Assembly: GCA_018817585.1 (NCBI GenBank)
Contig: JAHITE010000100.1
Location: forward strand, 1-37,386
Direction: 5' to 3'
Origin: Candidatus Omnitrophota bacterium
Lineage (GTDB): Bacteria; Omnitrophota; Gorgyraeia; B26-G9
Length of the DNA stretch: 37,386 nt
This document shows positions 7,793 to 16,502 of this stretch, in pieces (within the stretch, counting starts at the first letter, position 1; the number at the start of each line of letters is the position of its first letter). The position numbers and the translations under genes are program-made. A model generated the notes under the pieces. It saw nothing but the letters and a program-made list of their open reading frames with translations. It was not told the origin of the DNA and ran no database searches.

Positions 7793-8905
7793 ATGAAGAT
7801 TTTGATTTGCGCTGCTGGATCAGGGGGGCATATTTATCCAGCGCTTAGTCTGGCTCAATCCTTGCAAGCAGCGGATAAAAATATCCAGATATTTTTTTTA
7901 TCAAATAAAAAAGCAATTAGTCGGGAAATTTTTAAAAAAACCTCAGATAAAGTATTTATCGCGGATTTTATTTCGCCTTATCGAGGTAAATGGACAAATC
8001 CGTTTAAATTCTTCTTGAAGAATCTGGGTTTTCTGCTAAAATTTATATCAGAGACGATAAAAGTATTTTTTTTAATTCTAAGCCTAAAGCCAGACGCGGT
8101 GATTGGTTTTGGCGGGATTGTAAGTATTACCGCGATCAGCTTTGCGCGGCTGCTTGGGGCTCCGACGCTGATTCATGAACAGAATATAATGCCTGGGCAG
8201 GCGAATAAGCTGCTAAGCCGCTATGTGACAAAGGTGGCGGTTGGCTTTAAGCAAAGCAGTAAATATTTTAAACAAGCTGTGGTGTTTACCGGTAATCCGC
8301 TGCGTCAGGATATTGAACAGGTTGATCAGCTGGCTGCCTGTGAAAGTTTAGGCTTGGGAAAAAATTTGTTTACGATTTTGATCTTTGGCGGCAGTCAAGG
8401 CTCGCGATTTCTTAATACAAGTTTTACTCAGGCAATTGCCGGCCTTGAGCATAATTTAAAGCATGATTTACAGATTATTCATATTTCAGGGACAAAGGAT
8501 GTCGCGGCACTTGTTGATTTTTATCAACAGCAAAATATTCAAGCAAAAGTATTCTCATATTGCGGCAAAATGTCTGTTGTATACAGTGCGGCAGATCTGG
8601 TAATTGGCCGCGCGGGAGCAGGAACGATCAATGAGGTTTGTTTTTTTGCCAAGCCAATAATTTTTATTCCCTATCCTTATGCCGGCGGACATCAAAAACT
8701 AAACGCGGAATTTATGCGAAAGCAGGGAGCGGCATGTTTATTGTTTGAAAATAATTTAACCGTAGAACATCTTCAACAAGATATTCGGCGTTTAATTGAA
8801 AACAGAGATGTTTTATTGAGTATGGGGCAAAAAAGCCGCGAACTTTTTGTTCCCCAATCAGAGGTAAAATTAGCAAAATTAGTTTTAGCGATGATTAAAG
8901 CTTAA
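7793..8905 (+). CDS. murG: Lipid II synthase MurG (GlcNAc transferase)
   Basis: A 370-residue peripheral membrane glycosyltransferase that adds GlcNAc from UDP-GlcNAc to lipid I, giving lipid II. The N-terminal glycine loop GSGGHIYPAL is at 9-18, followed by GFGGIVS, HEQNIMPGQANK near 124, FGGSQGS near 197 and the donor-site region GRAGAGTINEVCFFAKPIIFIPYP. The last stretch is the UDP-GlcNAc binding signature. The ATG at 7793 has GGAG at 7782-7785 with a 7-base gap. The 198-base spacer upstream holds heptamer repeats and the 126-bp element. murC follows after 52 bases. Confidence 0.97.
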   Translation: MKILICAAGSGGHIYPALSLAQSLQAADKNIQIFFLSNKKAISREIFKKTSDKVFIADFISPYRGKWTNPFKFFLKNLGFLLKFISETIKVFFLILSLKPDAVIGFGGIVSITAISFARLLGAPTLIHEQNIMPGQANKLLSRYVTKVAVGFKQSSKYFKQAVVFTGNPLRQDIEQVDQLAACESLGLGKNLFTILIFGGSQGSRFLNTSFTQAIAGLEHNLKHDLQIIHISGTKDVAALVDFYQQQNIQAKVFSYCGKMSVVYSAADLVIGRAGAGTINEVCFFAKPIIFIPYPYAGGHQKLNAEFMRKQGAACLLFENNLTVEHLQQDIRRLIENRDVLLSMGQKSRELFVPQSEVKLAKLVLAMIKA

Positions 8906-8957
8906 ATCAAAAATTATTTAAAAAGAGTAAGTTCTAAATCTAAGGTATAAGGAGAAT

Positions 8958-10346
8958 ATGCGAAAAATAACAGAACTTATCCCGAATAAAAGAGTGCATT
9001 TTGTGGGTATCGGCGGGGTAGGCATGAGCGCGTTGGCGCAATTGCTTTTGGAGCAAGGATATTATGTTATCGGGTCTGATCTTAAAAAAAGTAAAAATAC
9101 GGATCGCCTGGAGTCTTTAGGGGCGATTATTTTTTTTAGTCATCAGACCGAGAATTTAAAAGACGTGGATATTCTGGTTTATTCTTCCTGCATCAGGGAT
9201 GACAATCCTGAGATTATGGCCGCGAAAAAGAAAAACATTAAAATAATCAAGCGCGGTTTATTGCTTTGTTTTCTGATGCAGGGCAAGCAAGGTATCGCGA
9301 TTGCCGGAGCGCATGGCAAAACAACAACGACTTCTTTGATCTCTTTGCTTTTAACCACAGCAGAGCTTAATCCCAGCTTTGCGATTGGCGCTGATGTTGA
9401 GGCTTTAGGCGGTAATGCCCGGCATGGAAGCGGCGAATATTTTGTGGCTGAAGCTGATGAAAGTGACGGCTCTTTTTTATGTCTGCGTCCGGATTACGCG
9501 CTGATTACGAATATTGATAAAGAGCATCTGGATTTTTATCAGGATATGGCACATATCGTCCGGACATACGCGGAATTTATTGCTAATTTAAATCCAAAGG
9601 GCAGCTTGTTTTGTTATGGAGAAGATCAGCATCTTAAACAGGCTTTAAAATCATATACCGGGCAGCTGGTGACTTATGGTTTTGCTGAGGATTGCGATGT
9701 GCGGGCAGTAAATACGCGTTTTTGGGATATGCAGTCTGAATTTGAATGTGTTTATCGCGATGAAATCAGTATTAAATTTAAATTATCGGTTCCCGGTCAG
9801 CATAATATTTTGAATGCTTTGGCCTGTATCGCGTTGGGGATTAAACTGGGCATTGATCTGGATATTATTCAAAAAACGCTTGAGGAATTTAAAGGCGCGA
9901 AACGCAGATTTGAAGTGAGAAGTAAAAATAACCGGGTGATTATTGTCGATGATTACGCGCATCATCCCACAGAAATAAACGCGACTTTGCAGGCTGCTAA
10001 ATCCTGGAAAGACCGCAGGCTTGTCGGCGTGTTTCAGCCGCATCGCTATAGCCGGACGAAATTTCTTCAAGAAGAATTTGCCCATTGTTTTGATTACGCG
10101 GATCAGATTATTATTACGGATATTTACGCGGCCAGTGAACAGCCGATCAAAGGCATAGCCGCCCGGACGATTTATGATCAGGTAAAAAAAAGCGGGCATA
10201 AAAATGTGTTTTTTTCCCCGCGTAATGAATTGAAACAGCATTTATTGGATAATGTTCAGGACGGAGACTTGCTGATGCTTTTGGGCGCCGGGGATATTAA
10301 TGATTTGTCGGAAGAGTTATCGGAAAATTTTTCAAAACAGATTTAA
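8958..10346 (+). CDS. murC: UDP-MurNAc:L-alanine ligase MurC
   Basis: A 462-residue Mur ligase that attaches L-Ala to UDP-MurNAc in the cytoplasm, the first peptide step. The N-terminus has HFVGIGGVGMSALA near 14, the ATP loop AHGKTTTT is at 118-125, then FVAEADESDGSF, ITNIDKEHLDFY and the C-terminal VDDYAHHPTEI and QPHRYSRT motifs. GVGMSALA and DDYAHHPTE distinguish MurC from the other Mur ligases. The start has a good site (AAGGAG, 8949-8954). murB begins 25 bases after the stop, the usual murC-murB pairing. Confidence 0.97.
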   Translation: MRKITELIPNKRVHFVGIGGVGMSALAQLLLEQGYYVIGSDLKKSKNTDRLESLGAIIFFSHQTENLKDVDILVYSSCIRDDNPEIMAAKKKNIKIIKRGLLLCFLMQGKQGIAIAGAHGKTTTTSLISLLLTTAELNPSFAIGADVEALGGNARHGSGEYFVAEADESDGSFLCLRPDYALITNIDKEHLDFYQDMAHIVRTYAEFIANLNPKGSLFCYGEDQHLKQALKSYTGQLVTYGFAEDCDVRAVNTRFWDMQSEFECVYRDEISIKFKLSVPGQHNILNALACIALGIKLGIDLDIIQKTLEEFKGAKRRFEVRSKNNRVIIVDDYAHHPTEINATLQAAKSWKDRRLVGVFQPHRYSRTKFLQEEFAHCFDYADQIIITDIYAASEQPIKGIAARTIYDQVKKSGHKNVFFSPRNELKQHLLDNVQDGDLLMLLGAGDINDLSEELSENFSKQI

Positions 10347-10371
10347 GTTAATAAAATACGCTTAAGGATAA

Positions 10372-11331
10372 ATGAAAACAATAAGCAATATTAAAATCCA
10401 GGAAGATTTAGCGCGGGTGTTTAAAGGCAGAATAAGGCTGAATGAATCCTTAGCCGAGCATACTTATATAAAAATCGGCGGACCAGTGGATTTGTTTTTA
10501 AATCCCGAAGATATCGCGGATTTAAGGGCCGCGATTGAATTTTTAAATAAAGCTGATATTCCCTGGGTAATTATTGGCAAGGGGAGCAATCTTTTAGTCA
10601 GTGACCAGGTTTTGCCTATAGCCGCGATTGAATTAAACAATGATTTTTTTCAACAGATAAGCAAACGAGATAATATTGTATACGCGGCAGCGGGCGTTAG
10701 TTTGGCAAGGTTTGTCAATTTTAATAAAAGCCAGGGATTAGCGGGCAGTGAGTTTTTAGCCGGGATTCCCGGAAGCATTGGCGGGGCAGTATTTATGAAT
10801 GCCGGGGCGCGTGATCTGTATTCCGGAAGTTTAGAAAAAATCTGTTCAATTGCTGATATCACTGTCAAAGTTCAGGTAATGGATAAACAGGGGAATTTAA
10901 GAATTATAAATAAAAAAGATATTAAATTTTCTTATCGGAGCTGCGGTCTGGATGAGCAGATAATTCTCGCGGCCTGGTTTGAGCTCAAACCAGGAGTTGA
11001 ACAAAAAATCGACTTGGATATTCAGGTTTTTCTGAATAATAAAATAAAGACCCAGGAGCTTTGTTTACCCAATGCCGGCTGTATATTTAAAAATCCCGCT
11101 GCGACTAAGGTTAGTGCCGGAGCTTTGATTGATCAAGCGAGTTTAAAAGGTTTGGCAATTGGTGACGCGGCAATATCTTTTATCCACGCTAATTTTATTG
11201 TGAATAAAGGCAATGCCAGCTTTGCCCAGGTTAAATCACTGATTGTTAAAATTCAGGAGACTGTGAAAAATAAATATTCGATCTGTTTAGAGCCGGAAGT
11301 AAAAATTTGGGACAGGGAAGGATTAGAATAG
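10372..11331 (+). CDS. murB: UDP-N-acetylenolpyruvoylglucosamine reductase MurB, with Cys at the usual catalytic Ser position
   Basis: A 319-residue FAD-dependent, NADPH-using reductase that converts enolpyruvyl-UDP-GlcNAc to UDP-MurNAc. The FAD domain shows TYIKIGGPVDL and IGKGSNLLVSD, then FLAGIPGSIGGAVFMNAGA. The C-terminal domain shows FSYRSC, SAGALIDQASLKG and FIHANFIVNKGNA. The short length fits the type II class without the Tyr loop. In the usual AGS-FKNP motif, the Ser known as the proton donor in studied MurB enzymes is Cys here (NAGCIFKNP, Cys237). Cys could still act as an acid, so loss of function is not implied. The stop overlaps the ddl start by one base. Confidence 0.94.
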   Translation: MKTISNIKIQEDLARVFKGRIRLNESLAEHTYIKIGGPVDLFLNPEDIADLRAAIEFLNKADIPWVIIGKGSNLLVSDQVLPIAAIELNNDFFQQISKRDNIVYAAAGVSLARFVNFNKSQGLAGSEFLAGIPGSIGGAVFMNAGARDLYSGSLEKICSIADITVKVQVMDKQGNLRIINKKDIKFSYRSCGLDEQIILAAWFELKPGVEQKIDLDIQVFLNNKIKTQELCLPNAGCIFKNPAATKVSAGALIDQASLKGLAIGDAAISFIHANFIVNKGNASFAQVKSLIVKIQETVKNKYSICLEPEVKIWDREGLE

Positions 11332-12284
11332 TGACAATCGAAAACAAAACAATCGGGGTTTTAATGGGCGGATTTTCCAGTGAACGGGAAATTTCCCTTA
11401 AATCAGGCACAGCGGTTTGCCGGGCCTTAAAAAATCTTTACGCGAAAATTCTGGTTTTTGATTTTAAAACCGAGCAGGAGCTTGTTGCTAAATTAAAAAA
11501 AAGCAAAGTTGATTGTATGTTTAATGCCCTGCATGGCCGTTTTGGCGAAGATGGTCAGGTTCAGAAAATCCTCGATGATTTAAACATTGTCTATACTGGT
11601 TCTGGATCCGCGGCCTGCGCTTTGGCAATGAATAAAGTGGCAGCGCAGCAGGTGTTTAAACAACAGGGCTTAATAGTGCCGGAATATCAGGTTTTTAATA
11701 AACACTCGGTGCAGTCACAGGGATTCTACGCGGATTTTCCTTTGGTGGTTAAACCGGCAATGGAAGGCTCAAGCATTGGCCTGTCGATTGTTGATGACCC
11801 CCAAGAGCTGTTTCTGGCTTTAAAACAGGCTTTATTACTCGATCAGGATATTTTAATTGAAAAGTATATTTCCGGCAGAGAAATAACCATTGGGATTTTA
11901 GAAGATAAGCCTTTGCCGATTATTGAAGTAGTACCGAAAAATAAGTTTTATGATTTTCAGGCAAAGTACACAGTGGGAATGACGGAATATCGCGTTCCCG
12001 CTCAATTTCCGCGGGATATTATTGAACAGGTACAGGGGCTGGCCATAAAAGCCCATAAAGCGCTGGGCTGCCGCTGTTTTTCCCGGGTGGATATGATTAT
12101 TGATTCGCGGAATAATCCGTATATCCTTGAGGTAAACGCGATTCCGGGTTTAACTGAGACAAGTTTATTGCCGAAAGCAGCCAGAGCAGTTGGTATTGAG
12201 TTTGCTGATCTTTGTCAGATCATGATTCGGTCCGCGGAACAAGCAAAGATTAAAGATCAAGAGATGTTTTTAGTAAATGAATAA
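11331..12284 (+). CDS. ddl: D-alanine:D-alanine ligase Ddl
   Basis: A 317-residue ATP-grasp ligase that makes the D-Ala-D-Ala dipeptide used by MurF. The N-terminus GVLMGGFSSEREISLKSG is typical, followed by ALHGRFGEDG, the ATP-grasp core VVKPAMEGSSIGL and IEKYISGREITIGIL, RVDMI, and EVNAIPGLTETSLLP near the end. The GTG at 11331 is chosen over an upstream TTG at 11307. It directly overlaps the murB stop (TAGTG), has AGGGAAGGA 9 bases before it, and gives the family's normal N-terminus. Translation is probably coupled to murB. Confidence 0.95.
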   Translation: MTIENKTIGVLMGGFSSEREISLKSGTAVCRALKNLYAKILVFDFKTEQELVAKLKKSKVDCMFNALHGRFGEDGQVQKILDDLNIVYTGSGSAACALAMNKVAAQQVFKQQGLIVPEYQVFNKHSVQSQGFYADFPLVVKPAMEGSSIGLSIVDDPQELFLALKQALLLDQDILIEKYISGREITIGILEDKPLPIIEVVPKNKFYDFQAKYTVGMTEYRVPAQFPRDIIEQVQGLAIKAHKALGCRCFSRVDMIIDSRNNPYILEVNAIPGLTETSLLPKAARAVGIEFADLCQIMIRSAEQAKIKDQEMFLVNE

Positions 12285-12302
12285 ATAATCGCGGAGGAAT
12301 TA

Positions 12303-13136
12303 ATGGCCAGAACAAGAAAAGCAAAAAAAAGAAAACAAAAGATTTATTGGCTGAGCGCTAAACAAGTCCAGGAAACCGCGCGGAAAAACTGGGGAAAAAT
12401 ATTTTGCTCGCTTGTGGTGATCGGATTGATTGTGTTTATGGCGATAAGCTTAAATTCATTTTTGTTTGCTTCTGATTATTTTAATCTTAGTGAAATTGAA
12501 GTAATTGATCAGGATCCGGAAAAAATCGATTATCCTTTGGCGCGAATTGACGATCAGGCTAATATTTTCCGGATTGATCTTGAACAAATTGCTTCAAATG
12601 TTGAGCAAGAATATTATGATATTCAGAAAGCGATTGTTAAAAGAGTTTTACCGAATAAACTGGTTATTGAGGTTTTACGCCGCCGGCCGATTGGGCAAAT
12701 AGAAGTCGCGGAAAATCAGCAAGCGGGAAAAGCCGATCATTTCTTTTTGGTTAATAAAGACGCGTATGTATTAGCGGATATCGGCAGTAAAAAACGTAAA
12801 GCATTGCCGGTGATTGTCGGAGCTGAACTTACGGCCCAGGAAATTGAAGTCGGACGGGCTTATCCCAAACCAAACTTGTTATGCGCCTTGGAGTTTTTAG
12901 AGGAATTAAATAATAGCGGCTTTCTCGATAAATATAATGTAACGCTGGTTGATGTTACTCAGCCGCGGATAATGTCTTTTTATGTCGATGATCTGGAAGT
13001 GAAAATCGGCAATCGGAATTTAAGACAAAAGATTGAAAATTTAGGCGGAATACTCGCCAGTAAAGATATTGACTATTCCCAGGGTTATTATATTGATCTA
13101 AGGTTTAAAGATATTGTTTTTGGAAGGAATGAATGA
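12303..13136 (+). CDS. ftsQ: Cell division protein FtsQ/DivIB (POTRA domain)
   Basis: A 277-residue bitopic inner-membrane protein. A very basic N-terminus (MARTRKAKKRKQK) is followed by one membrane helix at about 33-55 and then a periplasmic region. The start of the periplasmic part (NLSEIEVIDQ, about 61-130) resembles the POTRA domain, and IVKRVLPNKLVIEVLRRRPIG is the classical end of it. FtsQ bridges early and late divisome proteins, including FtsW and FtsI encoded upstream. The gene sits between ddl and ftsA, its canonical place, and overlaps ftsA by 4 bases (ATGA). Sequence conservation is low, as usual for FtsQ. Confidence 0.9.
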   Translation: MARTRKAKKRKQKIYWLSAKQVQETARKNWGKIFCSLVVIGLIVFMAISLNSFLFASDYFNLSEIEVIDQDPEKIDYPLARIDDQANIFRIDLEQIASNVEQEYYDIQKAIVKRVLPNKLVIEVLRRRPIGQIEVAENQQAGKADHFFLVNKDAYVLADIGSKKRKALPVIVGAELTAQEIEVGRAYPKPNLLCALEFLEELNNSGFLDKYNVTLVDVTQPRIMSFYVDDLEVKIGNRNLRQKIENLGGILASKDIDYSQGYYIDLRFKDIVFGRNE

Positions 13137-14416
13137 TAAATATTGATTCGCTAGTAGCCGGGCTGGATATCGGAAGCGCTAAAACCACGGTTTGTTTGGG
13201 AAGTGTTGATGCTCAGGGCCGCGTTGAAATCCACAATGCTTCGATGGTCAAGACTCGGGGCATGGAGCGGGGCGTGATCACTGATTTGGGTGAGGTAGCG
13301 GCTTGTATTGAGGAAGTGATTAAAAAAGTCGAAGCCAAAACGCAGCGTTCTGAACAGACAAACACGCTTTGGCCGAAAAAAAATTTTAAGATTAATTCGG
13401 TTTACGCCACAATCAGCGGGGAGCATGTATTGGGCAATAATACCAAGGGTATGCTTAATTTATCTAACCGTCCGATTGAAATCAGCCGTAAGGATATGCG
13501 CAAAGCAATTGAATCAGCCAAGTATTTATCAAGTTCAATTGACCGGGAAATTCTCCATGCTTTGGCCCAGGAATATGTGATTGACGGATACAAAAGAATC
13601 AAAGATCCTTTGGGAATTTATGCCACGCGTCTGGGAGTGAATCTGCATATTTTAACCGCTGAATTATCGTTTATCACTAATGTGGTTAAAGCGATTAACC
13701 GCGCGGGTATTGATGTTGAACAGATCGCTTATTCCGGGTTGGCAACCAGCCTGGCCACGATTACTGAGCAGGAAAAACAGGCGGGAGTGATTTTATTAGA
13801 GCTGGGCGCGGGTACAGTTAATATTCTGTTTTTCAATGAAGGCAGTTTGCAGTACACCCGTGTTATTCCGGTCGGCGGGCAGGATATTACTCAGCAGATC
13901 AGCAGTTTGCTGAACATTGATTTTGCCCAGGCGGAAGAGTTGAAAATGCAGTATCGAAGCCGCTGCGGCGGGGATTTTGATCAAGCGAGTTGTGAAGATA
14001 AAATAATAATCAAAAAAGACGCGGCTAATTATGAAAGCATTACCCGAAAAGAACTGGCGGAGATTATTGATAAAAAGCTGGATACTATTTTGGCAATGAT
14101 AAAAAAAGATATTGAACTGGCCGGGATTTTATCGCGGGTTAACTGCGGAGTGGTAGTTTGCGGCGGCATGTCTTTTATGGATGGGATTATCGAACGTTTA
14201 GAAAAAATAACTAAACTTCCGGTAAGCATGGGGATAATGCGGGGATTTGTCAGCAGCTCTTCGGGGATGAGTAATATCTTTTACGCGACCGGGATTGGTC
14301 TGGTTATGCACGCGCTTAATGAACGCCGGAATTTTAATCAGGGTGTATTTTTAACTAATAGTGTTTTTGGGAGAATATTCGCGAAACTCAAAAACATCTA
14401 TGAGGAGTATTTTTAA
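13133..14416 (+). CDS. ftsA: Cell division protein FtsA (actin-like membrane anchor)
   Basis: A 427-residue actin-fold ATPase that tethers FtsZ filaments to the inner membrane. The phosphate-1 motif GLDIGSAKTTVCLG is near 10-23. An SHS2-type insertion (about 80-160) includes ATISGEHV, and ELGAGTVNILFF is the phosphate-2 region. VVVCGGMSFMDGI is the adenosine region. The C-terminus VFGRIFAKLKNIYEEYF looks like the membrane-binding amphipathic helix. Retention of this helix suggests a working FtsA, although no ftsZ follows in this window. It overlaps ftsQ by 4 bases, and the next gene starts one base after its stop. Confidence 0.94.
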   Translation: MINIDSLVAGLDIGSAKTTVCLGSVDAQGRVEIHNASMVKTRGMERGVITDLGEVAACIEEVIKKVEAKTQRSEQTNTLWPKKNFKINSVYATISGEHVLGNNTKGMLNLSNRPIEISRKDMRKAIESAKYLSSSIDREILHALAQEYVIDGYKRIKDPLGIYATRLGVNLHILTAELSFITNVVKAINRAGIDVEQIAYSGLATSLATITEQEKQAGVILLELGAGTVNILFFNEGSLQYTRVIPVGGQDITQQISSLLNIDFAQAEELKMQYRSRCGGDFDQASCEDKIIIKKDAANYESITRKELAEIIDKKLDTILAMIKKDIELAGILSRVNCGVVVCGGMSFMDGIIERLEKITKLPVSMGIMRGFVSSSSGMSNIFYATGIGLVMHALNERRNFNQGVFLTNSVFGRIFAKLKNIYEEYF

Positions 14417-14417
14417 A

Positions 14418-15386
14418 ATGAAAGATAATGTATCGATAATGCTGATTGATCAAAATAGCGAGATCTTAGATTCTTTTGCCAGCTTGTTTATTGCTGAAGG
14501 CTATCAGGTTACCAAGGCGATGAGCTGGTTTGAAGCAAAATCATTTATTAAAATGAAACCATTTAATATTATTATTGCTGATGTTAAGCTGCCGGATATA
14601 AGCTATCAGGAAATGATTGAAAAAATCCGGCAAGAAAATAAATACGCTTTTATTATTACTACTGCTGGATTTTCTGATATTGAAATGGCCATGGAATCAA
14701 TTCAATTAGGCGCGCATGATTATCTGAGTAAGCCGTTTGATCCAACAGATACAATTGTTTTGATCCGGAAATTAGTGGAAAAACAGTGTTTGCAGGCTGA
14801 TAATATCCAGTTGTTTGATACAATTAAAGTTTTGGCCATGGCTTTGGATGCCCGCGATAATTATACGCATAATCATTCCCAGGAAGTTATGGAATACTCT
14901 GTAGCAATTGCCCGGGAAATGGGCTTAAGTGTCCGGGAAATAGAGATAATCCGTGATGCCGGAGCATTGCATGATATTGGAAAAATCGGTATCCCGGATG
15001 CCGTGCTGTTAAAGCCCGGCAGATTAACTGACGCGGAATATGAACAAATAAAAAAACATCCGGAAATCGGAAAAAATATTCTCGAACCCGTGAAGTGTTT
15101 GGCAGACAAAATCCCGCTGATTTATCATCATCATGAGCGGATTGACGGGGCTGGCTATCCCGTGGGTTTGGTCGGTGAGGATATTCCTCTGGGCGCGAGA
15201 ATTCTCGCTGTGGCTGATTCTTATCAGGCCATGACTTCTGATCGGCCGTATCGCAAGGCCTTGTCCATGCAGGTGGCGATTAGTGAATTAGAAAAATTCA
15301 AAAACCGGCAATTTGATTCTAAAATAGTTGATGTTTTTCTGCGAATTTTAAAACGTATGGGTAATGGGAAAATTAATCAGGAATAA
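14418..15386 (+). CDS. Response regulator with HD-GYP phosphodiesterase domain, in the ftsZ position
   Basis: A 322-residue two-domain protein. A receiver domain (about 5-120) has phospho-acceptor Asp55 in IIIADVKLPD and Lys105 in YLSKPF. An HD-GYP domain (about 135-315) has YTHNHSQEV, the metal-binding HD at 185-186 in ALHDIGKIGIPD, and HHERIDGAGYP with GYP at 246-248. HD-GYP proteins of this type hydrolyse c-di-GMP, and all visible motifs look intact. The start at 14418 is one base after the ftsA stop, with TGAGGAG at 14401-14407 inside ftsA. An upstream in-frame codon at 14361 inside ftsA is rejected. It lies where ftsZ is usually found, and pilT is 18 bases downstream. Confidence 0.93.
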   Translation: MKDNVSIMLIDQNSEILDSFASLFIAEGYQVTKAMSWFEAKSFIKMKPFNIIIADVKLPDISYQEMIEKIRQENKYAFIITTAGFSDIEMAMESIQLGAHDYLSKPFDPTDTIVLIRKLVEKQCLQADNIQLFDTIKVLAMALDARDNYTHNHSQEVMEYSVAIAREMGLSVREIEIIRDAGALHDIGKIGIPDAVLLKPGRLTDAEYEQIKKHPEIGKNILEPVKCLADKIPLIYHHHERIDGAGYPVGLVGEDIPLGARILAVADSYQAMTSDRPYRKALSMQVAISELEKFKNRQFDSKIVDVFLRILKRMGNGKINQE

Positions 15387-15404
15387 AACTCAATAGGAGT
15401 TATT

Positions 15405-16502
15405 ATGGAAATTGATTTGTTAGAGATGCTCAAAACAATGGTAAAGCAAGAGGCTTCAGACGCTCATTTCAAAGTCGGCCGCTCCCCGGTATTTAGAATA
15501 AAAAAAGAATTACTTAGTTCCTCGTTTCCGGTTCTTGCTAATAAAGATATTGAGAAAATCGCTTATTTTATGATGCGCGAGCGGCATAGAAAAGAATTTG
15601 AAAAAAGTAATGAAATTGATTTTTCTTATCAATTGCCGGAGATTGGCCGCTTTAGGGTAAACGTGTTTCGGCAAAGAGGCGATGTGGGGATTGTTATGCG
15701 GATTGTGAAAAACAAAGTCCCTTCTTTTGATGATCTGATGATTCCGGCGGTGTTTAAAAAAATCGCGATGTATGAACGAGGAATTGTCCTGATTACCGGA
15801 GCAAGTTCGCAGGGTAAATCAACAACTTTAGCAGCGGTTATTGATTATATTAATAATAATAAAAAATGCCATATTATGACCATTGAGGATCCGATTGAAT
15901 ATATTCATGAGGATAAACAGGCTTTGATCAATCAACGCGAAGTCGGCTTGGATACTGATTCGTTTAACATGGCTTTGCGTTATGTTATTCGCCAGGATCC
16001 GGATGTTATTCTGATTGGCGAAATGCGCGACGCGGAGACTTTTCAGACTGCTTTATCCGCCTCGGAAACAGGGCATTTGGTTTTCGCTACTTTGCATGCT
16101 TCGGATACTTCCCAGGTTGTCGACAGAATTCTTGATTTTTTTCCTGTGTCTCAGCACAATATGATTAGAATGCAGTTATCATTTAATCTCAGAGCAGTGA
16201 CTTGTCAGCGTTTGATGCCGCGGGTTGACGGCGAAGGGGTTGCTCCGGCAGTGGAAGTGATGCTGATTAATCCCACGATTGAGAAAATACTGCGGGATAA
16301 TAAGACAGACCGATTAAGCAATACCTTGCAGGCTTTTTCTAAGGAGGGCATGATCACGTTTAATCAATCCTTGGTAAATTTAGTCAAAAGCAAAATTATT
16401 TCTCTGGAAACCGCGCTGGCTACTTCCAGCAATCCGGAAGCTTTAAAAATGAATCTAAAAGGGATTTATCTGGATGAAGAACGCAGGATATTAGGTGAGT
16501 AG
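15405..16502 (+). CDS. pilT: Type IV pilus retraction-type ATPase, PilT/PilU family
   Basis: A 365-residue hexameric-type ATPase that powers pilus retraction or twitching at the inner face of the membrane. The N-terminus has the family's ASDAHFKVG (ASDLH-like) stretch. Walker A is GASSQGKS at 132-139, the Asp box IEDPIEYIHED follows, then Walker B DVILIGEMRDAET and the His box FATLHASDTSQVVDRILDFFP. The C-terminus ending in LKMNLKGI is PilT/PilU-like. The Walker A loop is ASSQ rather than the common TGSG-like form but still fits GxxxxGKS. The start has TAGGAG about 6 bases upstream. It overlaps the next gene by 8 bases. PilT and PilU cannot be separated by eye. Confidence 0.9.
   Translation: MEIDLLEMLKTMVKQEASDAHFKVGRSPVFRIKKELLSSSFPVLANKDIEKIAYFMMRERHRKEFEKSNEIDFSYQLPEIGRFRVNVFRQRGDVGIVMRIVKNKVPSFDDLMIPAVFKKIAMYERGIVLITGASSQGKSTTLAAVIDYINNNKKCHIMTIEDPIEYIHEDKQALINQREVGLDTDSFNMALRYVIRQDPDVILIGEMRDAETFQTALSASETGHLVFATLHASDTSQVVDRILDFFPVSQHNMIRMQLSFNLRAVTCQRLMPRVDGEGVAPAVEVMLINPTIEKILRDNKTDRLSNTLQAFSKEGMITFNQSLVNLVKSKIISLETALATSSNPEALKMNLKGIYLDEERRILGE

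Noticed and set aside
15798-15824. Damaged Walker A in the PilT-like ATPase
   Set aside because: GASSQGKS differs from the usual loop but still fits GxxxxGK[ST], and the other ATPase motifs are intact.
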